Counted from the stretch's first letter, positions 9,922 through 17,551 are shown. The stretch: 64,000 nucleotides of DNA from Acidobacteriota bacterium (GCA_013289825.1 JABCZF010000023.1:1-64000), one strand, 5' to 3'. A program made the numbers and translations. The notes: generated from the sequence alone by a model not told the origin.

Positions 9922-10887
9922 CTACGAACTGCCGATCAGGTATCCCGTGAAGAAAACCAGCACTCCCCCGACAATCACCTGAAACGCCGCCTGCAAAAAC
10001 GGCGTGTCCATGTAGCGGTGTCGGATGTAGCTGATGATCGCCAGCTCGATGCACACGACAACCACCGCAACAATCGTCGCGATGTGAAAATTGGCGATCA
10101 GAAACGGAAGGGTGTGTCCGATTCCGCCGGCTGTGGTCATCAGGCCCGTCACCGTCCCGCGCAACCACGGCGACCCTCGCCCCGTTAACGATCCATCGTC
10201 GGAGAGCCCCTCCGAAAAGGCCATGGAGATACCCGCGCCTATCGAAGCCGCAAGCCCCACGCGAAATGCGTCCCAGCTCTGGTGCGTGGCGAATGCCGCC
10301 GCAAACAGCGGTGCCAACGTCGACACCGATCCATCCATTAACCCCGCAAGCCCCGGCTGCACGATTTGCAGGAGGATCAACTTGCGATGCGATTCGGCTT
10401 CCTCGGCGCGCGCAGGCTCCGTCAAATGTTTTTCTTGGAGGCCGTCTGCCGTAGCGGAGTGCTTCCGCTCTTCATCCGCCAGCTTATTCAGCAGTTCCCG
10501 CGTAGGGGCGTCCGTGATGCGGCTGACGGACCGCGAATAGAAACGAGCTGCTTCCATCTCCATGACCTTCGCTTGCTTCCTGGCCACGTTCACGCCCAGT
10601 GGCCGCACCAGCCACGTGGGTCTACGCTGCAAGAACCCCTTCACGTTTTCGCGCCGGATTAAAGGTATGTGGTCCCCAAACCGCTGCCGGAACATGGCCA
10701 GCAGCCGGTCCCGATGCACCACTTCTTCCTCGCGCATCTCTTCAAACATTTTCGCCGTCGCCGGATAAGTCTCCCGCAAGGCGTCCGCAAATTCGCCGTA
10801 GATACGCCCGTCTTCCTCTTCCGACGCAATCGCCAGCGCCAGGATCTCTCTCTCAGTCAAGTCTTTGAATTTTTTGAGCATGGGCAT
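9922..10887 (-). CDS. mbfA: Membrane-bound ferritin / VIT1-type iron exporter
   Basis: A fusion of an N-terminal ferritin-like (erythrin) domain and a C-terminal vacuolar iron transporter (VIT1) domain, 321 aa. The N-terminal half has the di-iron Glu pattern: EREILALAIASEEEDGRIY, then EEMREEEVVHRDRL, a later EMEAARFYSRSV, and DEERKH. The C-terminal half starts at IVQPGLAGLMDGSVSTLAPL, the VIT1 signature, and contains about five TM segments. In alpha-proteobacteria MbfA exports iron and is induced by high iron through Irr. Its role here should be defence against iron and peroxide stress at the inner membrane. It is a single gene; the start follows a short purine-rich stretch. Confidence 0.88.
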   Translation of the reverse strand: MPMLKKFKDLTEREILALAIASEEEDGRIYGEFADALRETYPATAKMFEEMREEEVVHRDRLLAMFRQRFGDHIPLIRRENVKGFLQRRPTWLVRPLGVNVARKQAKVMEMEAARFYSRSVSRITDAPTRELLNKLADEERKHSATADGLQEKHLTEPARAEEAESHRKLILLQIVQPGLAGLMDGSVSTLAPLFAAAFATHQSWDAFRVGLAASIGAGISMAFSEGLSDDGSLTGRGSPWLRGTVTGLMTTAGGIGHTLPFLIANFHIATIVAVVVVCIELAIISYIRHRYMDTPFLQAAFQVIVGGVLVFFTGYLIGSS

Positions 10888-10992
10888 TCCTCGCGTTTTG
10901 TCGAGGAAGAGAATCGCATAAACGGTAGAAAGAAGTCACCTGTAGGTAGGAACGGCAAGCTGCTGGGAGCACACCCATTCTTGACAGCGCGC

Positions 10993-11042
10993 TTACCAAA
11001 CTGGGCCGTACAGCCCCGGCACTTCAGGCCGGGGATATAAGG
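10993..11042 (-). mobile_element. Relic end of an IS200/IS605-type element
   Basis: CCCCGGC (11014-11020) pairs with GCCGGGG (11028-11034). Read on the minus strand, the hairpin and its flanks (TATATCCCCGGCC before, CCGGGGCTKTACGG after, and a downstream GGTAAGC) match the 3' part of the transposase unit at about 513-560, roughly four bases in five over about 48 positions. No transposase remains next to it. Confidence 0.55.
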
Positions 11043-11080
11043 CCGCGTCCTGAAACATGGACCTAGGGCCGGGCAAGGCC

Positions 11081-11205
11081 CAATGTGAAGCCTGTGGAGA
11101 TGCGGCGCTGTTAGGCTGATGAAGCAGGAACCCGCCGAAGCGACCATGCGAATCTCATTCGCCGTCGGAATCCTGGCCATGAATGGCGAGGAGTACGTCA
11201 AATGA
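11081..11205 (+). pseudogene. Possible tnpB C-terminal remnant
   Basis: One frame gives QCEACGDAALLG then two stops, resembling the Cys-containing ACGD-type tail of TnpB proteins. After a shift the next frame opens with KQEPAEATMRIS and ends at 11,205. TnpB proteins of IS605-type elements often end with a CGD stretch followed by a KQE segment. The position next to an IS200/IS605-like hairpin supports this. It is weak evidence from a short degenerate sequence. Confidence 0.35.
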
Positions 11206-11277
11206 GCACTCGAAGAGACGGACGACAGGCAAGAGTGCCTGTCCGAGAAAAGCAATCAGAAATATCGGACTAATCCG

Positions 11278-12066
11278 CTAAACCAAGAATCCTTGCGTGC
11301 GGCAAAGATGCACAATCCCAAACCGGTCGTCGGCTCCGACTTTACGCTTCATGCGATAAAGATGGTTTTTCACCGTCTGTTCCGACAAGCAGAAGTGGTT
11401 GGCAATTTCCTTGTTCGTCAGTCCCTGGGCGATCAGAGGGACGATTTGCTGTTCCCGCCGCGTCAAGCCCAGCCTCGGGTGAATGCTCGCTGAGTGTACC
11501 GAAGTAGCCTCGCGCTCAAAGAACCGGAACAACAATGCGCACAGTGACCCGGGGCACACCGCGCCGCCCGCATGCACCGCTTTCATGGCTTCCAGGACAT
11601 CCTCCGCCGAGGCGTCTCTTGGCAGGTACCCTCTGACTCCCGCTCGCACGTACTGAAAAAAATCTGTCTCGTCTTCCGTCATTCCCACCAGCAAAATTCG
11701 CACGGTTGGCGCCGTCAATCGCGCCTGCCGAATCACGAAAATGTCTTCTGCCAGACTCCCGCGCGACGTCAGCAGCAAGATATCCACTTTCTCCTCGATC
11801 AATCCTTCCACTCGAAACGGCCCCGTGCAGTGCAATCCCACGACATCGATGTCCTCTTGCCTTGTCAACGTCCGCGACAGGGCTTCACGCAACAGCCGAT
11901 TTTCCGCGGCAATGTACACGCGCGCCCTTCGCTGGGGTTCTCCGTTTGTTCTATTGCGGGCCTGCTCTTCTGTCGCTGCCAGACTCCCCCGCCGTTCTCC
12001 CCGCTCGAGTTCATGGCGTTGAGCACTCCCGGGCAATACGGCAGTTCGGCGCACCGCTGTATTCAT
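11278..12066 (-). CDS. LuxR/NarL-type regulator with degenerate receiver
   Basis: DNA-binding regulator of 262 aa. The C-terminus is a clear LuxR helix-turn-helix: LTRREQQIVPLIAQGLTNKE then LSEQTVKNHLYRMKRKVGA. The middle part (about residues 48-165) has the receiver fold of NarL-type response regulators. However, the position of the phospho-acceptor Asp is Thr100 (VDILLLTSRG) and the acidic pair near the start is replaced by AAEN. It probably works without phosphorylation. The start at 12,066 is preferred over an upstream ATG because a strong GGAGGA lies 9 bases before it. No sensor kinase is adjacent; the gene diverges from a PilZ-like gene. Confidence 0.8.
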   Translation of the reverse strand: MNTAVRRTAVLPGSAQRHELERGERRGSLAATEEQARNRTNGEPQRRARVYIAAENRLLREALSRTLTRQEDIDVVGLHCTGPFRVEGLIEEKVDILLLTSRGSLAEDIFVIRQARLTAPTVRILLVGMTEDETDFFQYVRAGVRGYLPRDASAEDVLEAMKAVHAGGAVCPGSLCALLFRFFEREATSVHSASIHPRLGLTRREQQIVPLIAQGLTNKEIANHFCLSEQTVKNHLYRMKRKVGADDRFGIVHLCRTQGFLV

Positions 12067-12504
12067 GGTGGAATTTCCTCCAGAGACTTGTGCTTCACCC
12101 CCGCGAGACGTTCCCATCGGGGAATCCCTAATCGCGGCCGGCACACAGCTTCTGCAATTCTCTAGCCGCACTCCTCTTTATCCTTCCTCGTCCGGTCCCG
12201 AAATATCTCCTATTGTATCTATCTCTTAGGGCCGGACTTCGTGGGGACCGTATTCCTCGAGAGTCCCAGAATGGTACTAATCCCATGCGCCACTTCACTT
12301 TCGGAACTCCCCATTATAAATCCTTCTTATTCTTCTCTTTAGCAACAGAACTCTTCCCCTCCCTTCCTTTTCGAGTACTTCCGTACTATCATCTCTTATG
12401 GGCGCGTTCTACTCCTCGACAGGTACGTCTCCGCTATAGGTTTTGCTGTTCACAGGCCTTACACTTTCCGTAGAAGCGTCCCTTCGGCGAGAGGCGAGGC
12501 ATTT
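12067..12504. other. Divergent intergenic region, no gene recognised
   Basis: About 440 bases between the minus-strand LuxR-type gene and the plus-strand PilZ-like gene. It is pyrimidine-rich on the plus strand. TATAAA at about 12,315 could be a -10 element for the plus strand, but no good -35 accompanies it. No riboswitch (including the c-di-GMP type) was recognised. Confidence 0.35.
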
Positions 12505-12918
12505 ATGGAGACCCGGCAAGACATCATGGGAAAGACATCCACCACAGGCGGCACTAGCACTTCGAAACCAGCAGCTCAGGAACGCCGCGGCACGCGCCGC
12601 TGCAAAATCACCCAGCTCATGCGCATTCGTCCTTCCGATCCAGAGAAGGAGCACTTCGACGACATGCGCGGAACCCTCAGCGTTTCTCGCAGTGGCGTTT
12701 ACTTCCAGACCAGCGAGCCGGGCTACGAAATCGGCATGCGCCTTTTTGTGACTTTGCCTTATTCCCAGGCTCCTATGTCGCTGAACCGCGAATACCTCGC
12801 CGAAGTCGTTCGCAGAAATCCTCTGTCCACCGGCATGTTCGGCATCGGTCTGAAAATCCTCATGGAAATGGGTGTGCAGCAACCTTCCGAACCGGGCTTT
12901 TCCAACTCGGTCTGGTAG
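12505..12918 (+). CDS. PilZ-like domain protein
   Basis: A 137-aa soluble protein. ERRGTRRCKITQLMRIRPSD followed by MRGTLSVSRSGVYFQTSEP resembles the PilZ pattern of an N-terminal Arg-rich loop plus a (D/N)xSxxG-like turn before a beta strand, the c-di-GMP contact region. The match is imperfect (SVSRSGVYF), so ligand binding is uncertain. It may act as a c-di-GMP responsive regulator or as a degenerate PilZ fold. It is followed after 30 bases by a strong terminator, which is also the left attachment site of the integrated element. The start at 12,505 follows GAGGCGAGG. Confidence 0.7.
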   Translation: METRQDIMGKTSTTGGTSTSKPAAQERRGTRRCKITQLMRIRPSDPEKEHFDDMRGTLSVSRSGVYFQTSEPGYEIGMRLFVTLPYSQAPMSLNREYLAEVVRRNPLSTGMFGIGLKILMEMGVQQPSEPGFSNSVW

Positions 12919-12948
12919 GCCGCAGCAACTGGAGTTCAAAAGCAAAAA

Positions 12949-12983
12949 GGGGCGGACGGCGATAAGCCATCCGCCCCTTCTTT
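12949..12983 (+). terminator. Rho-independent terminator of the PilZ gene, also attL
   Basis: A 12-bp stem (12,949-12,960 with 12,966-12,977, one mismatch) closes a GATAA loop and is followed by TTCTTT. The right arm and loop are duplicated at 21,396-21,417. Joining the left flank here to the right flank there would restore a stem with a run of six T, so the ancestral terminator was probably better than this one. Confidence 0.85.
12958..12979. repeat. attL core, 22-bp direct repeat
   Basis: These 22 bases recur exactly at 21,396-21,417. The core covers the loop and right arm of the terminator hairpin. The tyrosine integrase gene starts 125 bases inside it, as expected of a site-specific integrative element. 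Confidence 0.85.
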
Positions 12984-13070
12984 CCTTCTGGTTGCCGGTT
13001 GTAGATAACTGTGTACATTTTCTATCACTTGGGATAGGGTCTCCTCGCGGTTTGACTACGGTTGTCGACG

Positions 13071-13089
13071 GTTGTACCGCCGTTCAACC
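13071..13089 (+). repeat. Paired octamer site 1 (before integrase)
   Basis: GTTGTACC-gcc-GTTCAACC, two direct octamers with a 3-bp spacer. It lies 14 bases before the integrase ATG, immediately upstream of its AAGGAG. A related GTTGTCGA half-site occurs one turn upstream. Confidence 0.75.
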
Positions 13090-13103
13090 CCAAAAAGGAG
13101 AAC

Positions 13104-14333
13104 ATGAGTAAAACCAAACTCACCACACGCTCTCTCGAATCCCTTCCATCGAAGGACAAACGCTACAACGTATTTGATGGCGACGTGCGACACCTGGGAA
13201 TCGTTGTCCATCCGTCAGGGGCTCGAACCTGGTTCCATCTGATGAAGGTCCAGGGATTCCCGAAGAGAACGACAATCGGCGCATTTCCTGACCTGGATTT
13301 GGAGACCGCTCGCGCGAAGGCCCAGGAACTCAATGCCGCCTTGGCGCGGTGGAAGATGGACGGCCACACCGGGCCCTCGCCGATTGACAAAAAACCAGAC
13401 GAGCCGACATTCGGCGAGCTGCTCGCCGGTTACATCGAACGCCATCTGAAGCAGAACAGCCGCAAGCCGGAGAGGGCGGTCTACCGGGCGGAATGGCTGC
13501 GCGATGCCTACTTGTCCGCGTGGAAGAATCGGAAGGTCGGCTCCATTCAGAGCAAGACGGTGAAGGACCTGCACGCGGAGATCGGCGCGCGGCTAAACCG
13601 GAATGGCTCGCCGTGTCACCACCAGGCGAACCGCGTTGTTCAGCTAGTCCGCGCGGCCTTTTTCTGGGCCAAACAGTCGGAGATGTGGGTTGGTGAAAAC
13701 CCGGCTTCGAAAATCAAACTATTCCGGGAACCGAAGCGCCGCAGGTTTTTGAATAGCGAAGAGCTGGCGCGGCTGGGCCGTGCGTTGGACACCGAACCGA
13801 ATGGAGACGTTCAAGATTTTGTGGCTTTGAGTTTGTGGACTGGAGCACGTAAGAGCGACGTGTTGTCCATGGAATGGGCTGCTGTCCTACCGTTCGACGA
13901 CCACGAGTGGCGGATTCCTGATACCACAAAAAGCGGTGTGCCTTATACCGTGCCTTTGACCGTTGAGGCCATTGCGATTCTGAAAAGCCGATTGAAGTGG
14001 CGCACCGAAAATGAGAAATGGGTTTTTCCTGGTTGCGGCAAATCTGGCCACGTTGTCGATTTCAAGGCTCGGTGGAAGGAACTGATCAAGCGCGCCGGCA
14101 TCGAGGATCTCCGGCAGCATGACCTTCGGCGAACTCTTGGAAGCGTGCAGGCACAGCAAGGCCGCAGCCTCACGGTCATCGGCGAATCTTTGGGCCACCA
14201 AAGTTTGGAAGCGACCAAAATCTATGCGCAGCTGCAGCTGGAGAACGTTCGCGAGAGCGTCACGTCGGCGGTTTCGTCAATGTCGCGGTCGATGAAACGG
14301 CGGCCGCGTCAAGCGACGGCCGGCCGTGCGTAG
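13104..14333 (+). CDS. int: Tyrosine recombinase / P4-type integrase
   Basis: Site-specific recombinase of 409 aa that would insert and excise the element at the 22-bp core. The N-terminus has the arm-binding DUF4102-like fold (LTTRSLESLPSKDKRYNVFD, then LGIVVHPSGARTWF and TIGAFPDLDLETARAKAQE). A SAM-like core-binding domain spans about residues 100-205. All catalytic residues are present: Arg249 (TGARKSDVL), Lys276 (TTKSG), His339 and Arg342 (HDLRR), His365 (LGHQS) and Tyr374 (TKIYAQL). The start at 13,104 is chosen over an in-frame upstream ATG because AAGGAG lies 4-9 bases before it. The end overlaps the next gene by 8 bases. Confidence 0.95.
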   Translation: MSKTKLTTRSLESLPSKDKRYNVFDGDVRHLGIVVHPSGARTWFHLMKVQGFPKRTTIGAFPDLDLETARAKAQELNAALARWKMDGHTGPSPIDKKPDEPTFGELLAGYIERHLKQNSRKPERAVYRAEWLRDAYLSAWKNRKVGSIQSKTVKDLHAEIGARLNRNGSPCHHQANRVVQLVRAAFFWAKQSEMWVGENPASKIKLFREPKRRRFLNSEELARLGRALDTEPNGDVQDFVALSLWTGARKSDVLSMEWAAVLPFDDHEWRIPDTTKSGVPYTVPLTVEAIAILKSRLKWRTENEKWVFPGCGKSGHVVDFKARWKELIKRAGIEDLRQHDLRRTLGSVQAQQGRSLTVIGESLGHQSLEATKIYAQLQLENVRESVTSAVSSMSRSMKRRPRQATAGRA

Positions 14334-14754
14334 CAAGCCGGACGTTGATTCTGAGCGGGACCTTGAGTCCGACTGTCTTCATCTCGCGAAGTCGCGGTCG
14401 GCAAGGAAACTACTCGCGGAATTAATTGCAGACACCGCGTCGAGCGAGCCTTTGTGGCGCTTGGTTGAAGCACACGTCCGATTAGATATTCCATTGCCAG
14501 CCAATATTGCGGGGGAGCTCCTTCGCGAGCGCAAGGCACCGACAAAGCGGGGGCGGCACGCGCGCGCCGGAGAGATCGGAAGGCAACGCGCTAACGATAT
14601 GGCCTGTTTTGTCGCTGTGGAGTACTTCGTGAGGGAGAAGGGGCTTCGAATCACGCCCGCCTGCAAGCAGGTCGGGGAACTGATGGATTTGACCAGGCAA
14701 TCTGTCTTCGATGCCTGGGAGCGCGAGAAACACCGCCCGCTGAAAAAAGAGTAA
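14326..14754 (+). CDS. Small hypothetical protein with HTH-like C-terminus
   Basis: A 142-aa protein starting at a GTG that overlaps the end of the integrase. The middle is basic (KRGRHARAGEIGRQRAND). The C-terminus, RITPACKQVGELMDLTRQSV followed by FDAWEREK, could form a helix-turn-helix of the kind that recognises recurring tasks or DNA in phage regulators. No family is recognised. Its position directly after the integrase suggests a role in integration control or regulation, but that is inference. Confidence 0.6.
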   Translation: MRSKPDVDSERDLESDCLHLAKSRSARKLLAELIADTASSEPLWRLVEAHVRLDIPLPANIAGELLRERKAPTKRGRHARAGEIGRQRANDMACFVAVEYFVREKGLRITPACKQVGELMDLTRQSVFDAWEREKHRPLKKE

Positions 14755-14836
14755 GGAAATCCGCCCGACTTTTCCGCGTTGACACATACCTGGCCCGCTG
14801 TGTTCCACTCATATTCGCTTGTTGATGGAGGTCACT

Positions 14837-15067
14837 ATGACTGGCGGGGACGAGGTTCTGAAGTACGCTGGCGCGTCTGAGCTGACGAAGTTCGCGCCGC
14901 AAACGTTGCGGAAATTTGTGTCCCAGCGCCGTCACGGCATTCCCTTCATTAAAATCGGACGGTCTGTCCGCTTCAAGCGATCGCAGCTCGTGAAGTGGAT
15001 GGATGACAGGAGCGTCAACGTTGCTCCCGCGACTCCGACCCGTGGCCGCCGCCGCGCTCGCCGGTGA
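14837..15067 (+). CDS. AlpA/excisionase-like HTH protein
   Basis: A 76-aa DNA-binding protein of the HTH_17/MerR-like winged group. It has LKYAGASELTKFAPQTLRKF, the first helices, followed by GIPFIKIGRSVRFKRSQLVKW, the typical wing ending in xVRFxxxxLxxW. Such proteins act as excisionases (Xis) or as AlpA-type activators of the integrase in satellites and P4-like islands. The ATG at 14,837 has GGAGGT about 5 bases upstream and is preferred over an in-frame TTG and ATG further up. TTGACA at 14,779-14,784 may be a -35 element for this gene, but no good -10 is seen. The C-terminus is Arg-rich. Confidence 0.8.
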   Translation: MTGGDEVLKYAGASELTKFAPQTLRKFVSQRRHGIPFIKIGRSVRFKRSQLVKWMDDRSVNVAPATPTRGRRRARR

Positions 15068-15072
15068 GTGTG

Positions 15073-15240
15073 ATGATCGAGCGCGCAATGGGCGGGAACT
15101 GCACCGCGTGCGGGAAGCCTCGGAAGGACCACGGTCGGAGGAATCCTCCCGAAGATCCGCTCGGCTGCCAGGGTGTCCCACCTAAAGTGGGGCGGATGGT
15201 TCAGAGCCAGCGGGTCAAATCGCCGGTTTCAGCACCCTGA
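15073..15240 (+). CDS. Small CxxC miniprotein
   Basis: A possible 55-aa protein starting a few bases after the AlpA-like gene. It contains NCTACGKPRKDH and a third Cys in PLGCQGVPPK, a partial zinc-ribbon pattern. Four bases separate it from the previous stop; an in-frame GTG at 15,064 would overlap that stop. Its plausibility rests on the Cys pattern, the tight spacing and the abundance of similar mini zinc proteins in this element. No function is claimed. Confidence 0.4.
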   Translation: MIERAMGGNCTACGKPRKDHGRRNPPEDPLGCQGVPPKVGRMVQSQRVKSPVSAP

Positions 15241-15268
15241 TTGATTTTTCGGCGTGCGGTTAGCGCCG

Positions 15269-15287
15269 GTTGTACCCCGGTTGAACC
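15269..15287 (+). repeat. Paired octamer site 2 (before ATPase gene)
   Basis: GTTGTACC-ccg-GTTGAACC, the same 8-3-8 layout as the other sites. It stands 76 bases before the probable start of the DUF3987 ATPase gene. Confidence 0.75.
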
Positions 15288-15328
15288 GGGAAGTGAAAAA
15301 ACGATCCTCGCCCTCCGCCCGGTCAAGG

Positions 15329-15345
15329 CTGACTGACGAAGTCAG
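15329..15345. repeat. 6-bp inverted repeat before ATPase gene
   Basis: CTGACT and AGTCAG flank a GACGA loop. It lies between paired-octamer site 2 and the start of the ATPase gene, so it could be a leader hairpin or operator. Confidence 0.45.
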
Positions 15346-15363
15346 TTGGTGCCGGGGGGCGAC

Positions 15364-16674
15364 ATGGGAAGAGTGTTTTCTATGTCGCCGCCAGAACGTT
15401 CGCCCTCGCATAGTGACGGAACTTTGAACGCGCAAGGGCTTGACCGAATTAAAAACATTTGGCCGAAAGACAGTCCGCCAGCCGATCCAAAACAGTTCCT
15501 CGACGAAGCCCAGCGTATTCTTGACGAAGCAAAACAAGATTACGAATCCGCGAAAGAATCTATCGACACACCCATCGAAGAAGTGCTCCTGCAGGATGCG
15601 CCTGACTCCTGTCTGGATGGACGACTCGGAGAAATTTTCTCACGGCGCATGTCCAGATTCCCACTTTCATACGGGTACCTTGCACTCGTCACGGCGGCAT
15701 CTGTTCTTGTTCCGCGATGTGAAAATGCCCGGCCGAATTTGTTCTCCGCACTTGTCGGCCCGATTCACAGTGGAAAATCCAGCGCCATCGAGTGGGCGCA
15801 AAAACTTTTGGGCATCTCTTCTCCGCAGCTCTTGGACGTGCTGGCGGGAAGCGCAGAGGGTTTGATTCGCAAATGTCAGGATGCGGCCGGCAATCCGCGG
15901 TTGTTTTCTCCCGATGAACTCGGACACCTGCTCGCGAAGGCGCAAATCCAGAACGCGAGCTTCACCTATGTCCTCTGCCGTTCGTTCTACGCTGACAAAT
16001 TCGAAGTCTTGATGGGCCGCGGCCAGTCCGCCACGTTCCACGCTTCCTTGTCGATTCTGGGCGGGTTGCTCGACGGCGATAAATTCGAGGAAGCGTTTGG
16101 CGTTGCGTCAATGGCCGGCTTGTATGACCGCTTTCTCTTCGGCGCCTGCCCGGGCGGTTTTACTTTCGAGTACGTCCCTTTCGACGGCGTCGCAGAGATC
16201 ACTGACGCGGAGCCTTCGAGCGTCAGCATCCATCCCGACGTGTGGGCGCAAAAAGCGGAGTGGCGCGCCGAAGATCCGGAGCTGGAGCCCCGCGTCGTCG
16301 AGCTTGCCCTCCGCGTCGCCGTCGTTTGTGCATCATTCGACGGCCGCAAGCAGCTCACTGCGCGCGATCTTGGACCCGCACGCGAACTGGCACGCTACCA
16401 AACACGCATTCGGCGACTGCTCAAACCGAATCCCGGTGAAAACTTCGAAGGGAAAATCGCCTACAAAATTCTCGACTACCTCTCGCGCTATGGCGGCAAG
16501 TTCGTTTCGAAGCGCGAGATGCTGAGGACCATCCACGCGTACCGCGTAGGTCCAAGCATCGCCGAGAGAGCCTTGAGTGTGTTGCACGCGAATGGCGACG
16601 TTGATATTCAAAAAATCGGGCGCGAAGTGCTGGTACGCCTGGTGCCAGAGCGCAGCGACGTGGAGCCGGAATGA
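15364..16674 (+). CDS. DUF3987-type ATPase, replication-associated
   Basis: A P-loop ATPase of about 436 aa. Walker A is GPIHSGKSS at about residues 132-140 and a Walker B-like LFSPDELGHLL follows at 180-190. The region ILGGLLDGDKFEEAFGVASM through the Arg-rich GLYDRFLFG fits the DUF3987 helicase-like core seen in phage and satellite replication proteins. The N-terminal 70 residues are charged and probably flexible. The C-terminus (YKILDYLSRYGGKFVSKREM) looks like a winged helix for DNA binding. No primase domain is visible. An iteron-like cluster begins just after it, supporting a role in initiating element replication. The start could also be the ATG at 15,382 or a GTG upstream. Confidence 0.75.
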   Translation: MGRVFSMSPPERSPSHSDGTLNAQGLDRIKNIWPKDSPPADPKQFLDEAQRILDEAKQDYESAKESIDTPIEEVLLQDAPDSCLDGRLGEIFSRRMSRFPLSYGYLALVTAASVLVPRCENARPNLFSALVGPIHSGKSSAIEWAQKLLGISSPQLLDVLAGSAEGLIRKCQDAAGNPRLFSPDELGHLLAKAQIQNASFTYVLCRSFYADKFEVLMGRGQSATFHASLSILGGLLDGDKFEEAFGVASMAGLYDRFLFGACPGGFTFEYVPFDGVAEITDAEPSSVSIHPDVWAQKAEWRAEDPELEPRVVELALRVAVVCASFDGRKQLTARDLGPARELARYQTRIRRLLKPNPGENFEGKIAYKILDYLSRYGGKFVSKREMLRTIHAYRVGPSIAERALSVLHANGDVDIQKIGREVLVRLVPERSDVEPE

Positions 16675-16686
16675 TCTTATTCCGCG

Positions 16687-16871
16687 AAGTGTCACCACTT
16701 CCCTTTAAGAGAGGGAGACCCCACCCATTTATAGGGGTGTCCTTCATGGTGACACTTGGTGACACTTCAAAAATAAGTCCTTTCTCTATATGGGAGTACG
16801 TTGCTCTCTCCCTCTCTATAGAAAGAGTGGTGACACTTCGTTTGCTGGCTCAACTGTCACCATCTGTCACC
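16687..16871. repeat. Iteron-like cluster of GGTGACACTT
   Basis: Four perfect decamers: one inverted at 16,687-16,696 and three direct at 16,748-16,757, 16,758-16,767 and 16,829-16,838. Two shorter inverted copies (CTGTCACC) lie at 16,854-16,861 and 16,864-16,871. Two neighbouring pairs are spaced by exactly 10 bp, one helical turn. Between them are pyrimidine tracts and A/T-richer stretches (TTTCTCTATA, CTCTCTATAGAAAG). The placement just after a replication-type ATPase fits an origin, though a regulatory array is also possible. Confidence 0.75.
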
Positions 16872-17239
16872 ACCAGAGTTTCGCGCGTGCTTCTTCGATG
16901 CGCGCGCGAGAAGACGGGCGGCCGTACGCAGGTTCCTCTGACCGGGTTCCTCCCTCGCCGCCCTGAAAGTTTTTTTCGAGTTCGGGGACGGGGCTGCTGT
17001 AACCCCGAAGCGTGATGGCGTGCGTGTCAACCATGACCGGGAGCATGTACGTCGTCCCGCGCCTTTGGTGCGGTGTGCGAAGGGAGCGGGTCCGGATTAA
17101 ATTCACCGCTTCCTTCGCTTTTGAGATCGGTCGTGTGGCTGGCAGCCAGAAGGTCAAGGCCACAAACGCCGCGCAATCACGGTGTTTTCGTCGGAGGGCT
17201 GCTGGCAAGTTCTACCGCCGTGCTACCGAAGGAGGTGAA
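16872..17239. other. Gene-poor stretch between iterons and small genes
   Basis: About 370 bases without a convincing gene. Frames are open on both strands but show no recognisable protein and no ribosome binding site. Paired octamer site 3 lies at its right end. It may be untranslated leader or further origin sequence. Confidence 0.4.
17209..17227 (+). repeat. Paired octamer site 3
   Basis: GTTCTACC-gcc-GTGCTACC, 12 bases before the ATG at 17,240 and abutting its AGGAGGT. The position relative to the start codon mirrors that of site 1 at the integrase gene. Confidence 0.75.
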
Positions 17240-17551
17240 ATGCTGACATTCTGGAAAGCGAAAACTCCGGATCCGCCAGTTCCGCAGTTCTCAATCGATC
17301 GAGAAAGAATCGCCCGCCGCGCCGCTTGTTTGGCCGCGGACCTCGAGGTCAAATCCACCCAGCAGCAAATCAGGGAATTCGAAACGCGCCACTATGAGCC
17401 ATCTCCAGGTGGTGGGCTCGCGCATCGCATCACGACCGGATTGGTGTCGAACGCACAGATCGATTGGGAGCGGCAGAAGCTTTATCAGTTTCTCGCCCGC
17501 AAAGTAGAAGCACACCAAGACGCGATTCGCCGCCACGCGGAGATTGCATGA
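17240..17551 (+). CDS. Hypothetical phage-like protein
   Basis: A 103-aa protein. The start is fixed by a strong AGGAGGTGAA just before the ATG, although the frame is open for 76 codons upstream. It is polar and mostly helical (RERIARRAACLAADLEVKST then WERQKLYQFLARKVEAHQDA), with a Gly-rich middle. No family is recognised. Its stop overlaps the next gene's ATG (ATGA), so it heads a small operon. Confidence 0.65.
   Translation: MLTFWKAKTPDPPVPQFSIDRERIARRAACLAADLEVKSTQQQIREFETRHYEPSPGGGLAHRITTGLVSNAQIDWERQKLYQFLARKVEAHQDAIRRHAEIA

Noticed and set aside
13062..13103. Upstream ATG of the integrase
   Set aside because: It would place the paired octamer and Shine-Dalgarno inside the gene; AAGGAG fits the ATG at 13,104.
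16671..17015. 114-codon frame overlapping the ATPase stop and crossing the iteron-like cluster
   Set aside because: Its VTL/GDTS repeats arise from the DNA repeats themselves and no protein family is seen; the ATGA overlap keeps a small possibility that it is real.
16867..17208. Minus-strand frame between the iterons and the 17,240 gene
   Set aside because: No ribosome binding site, no recognisable domain, and all other element genes are on the plus strand.
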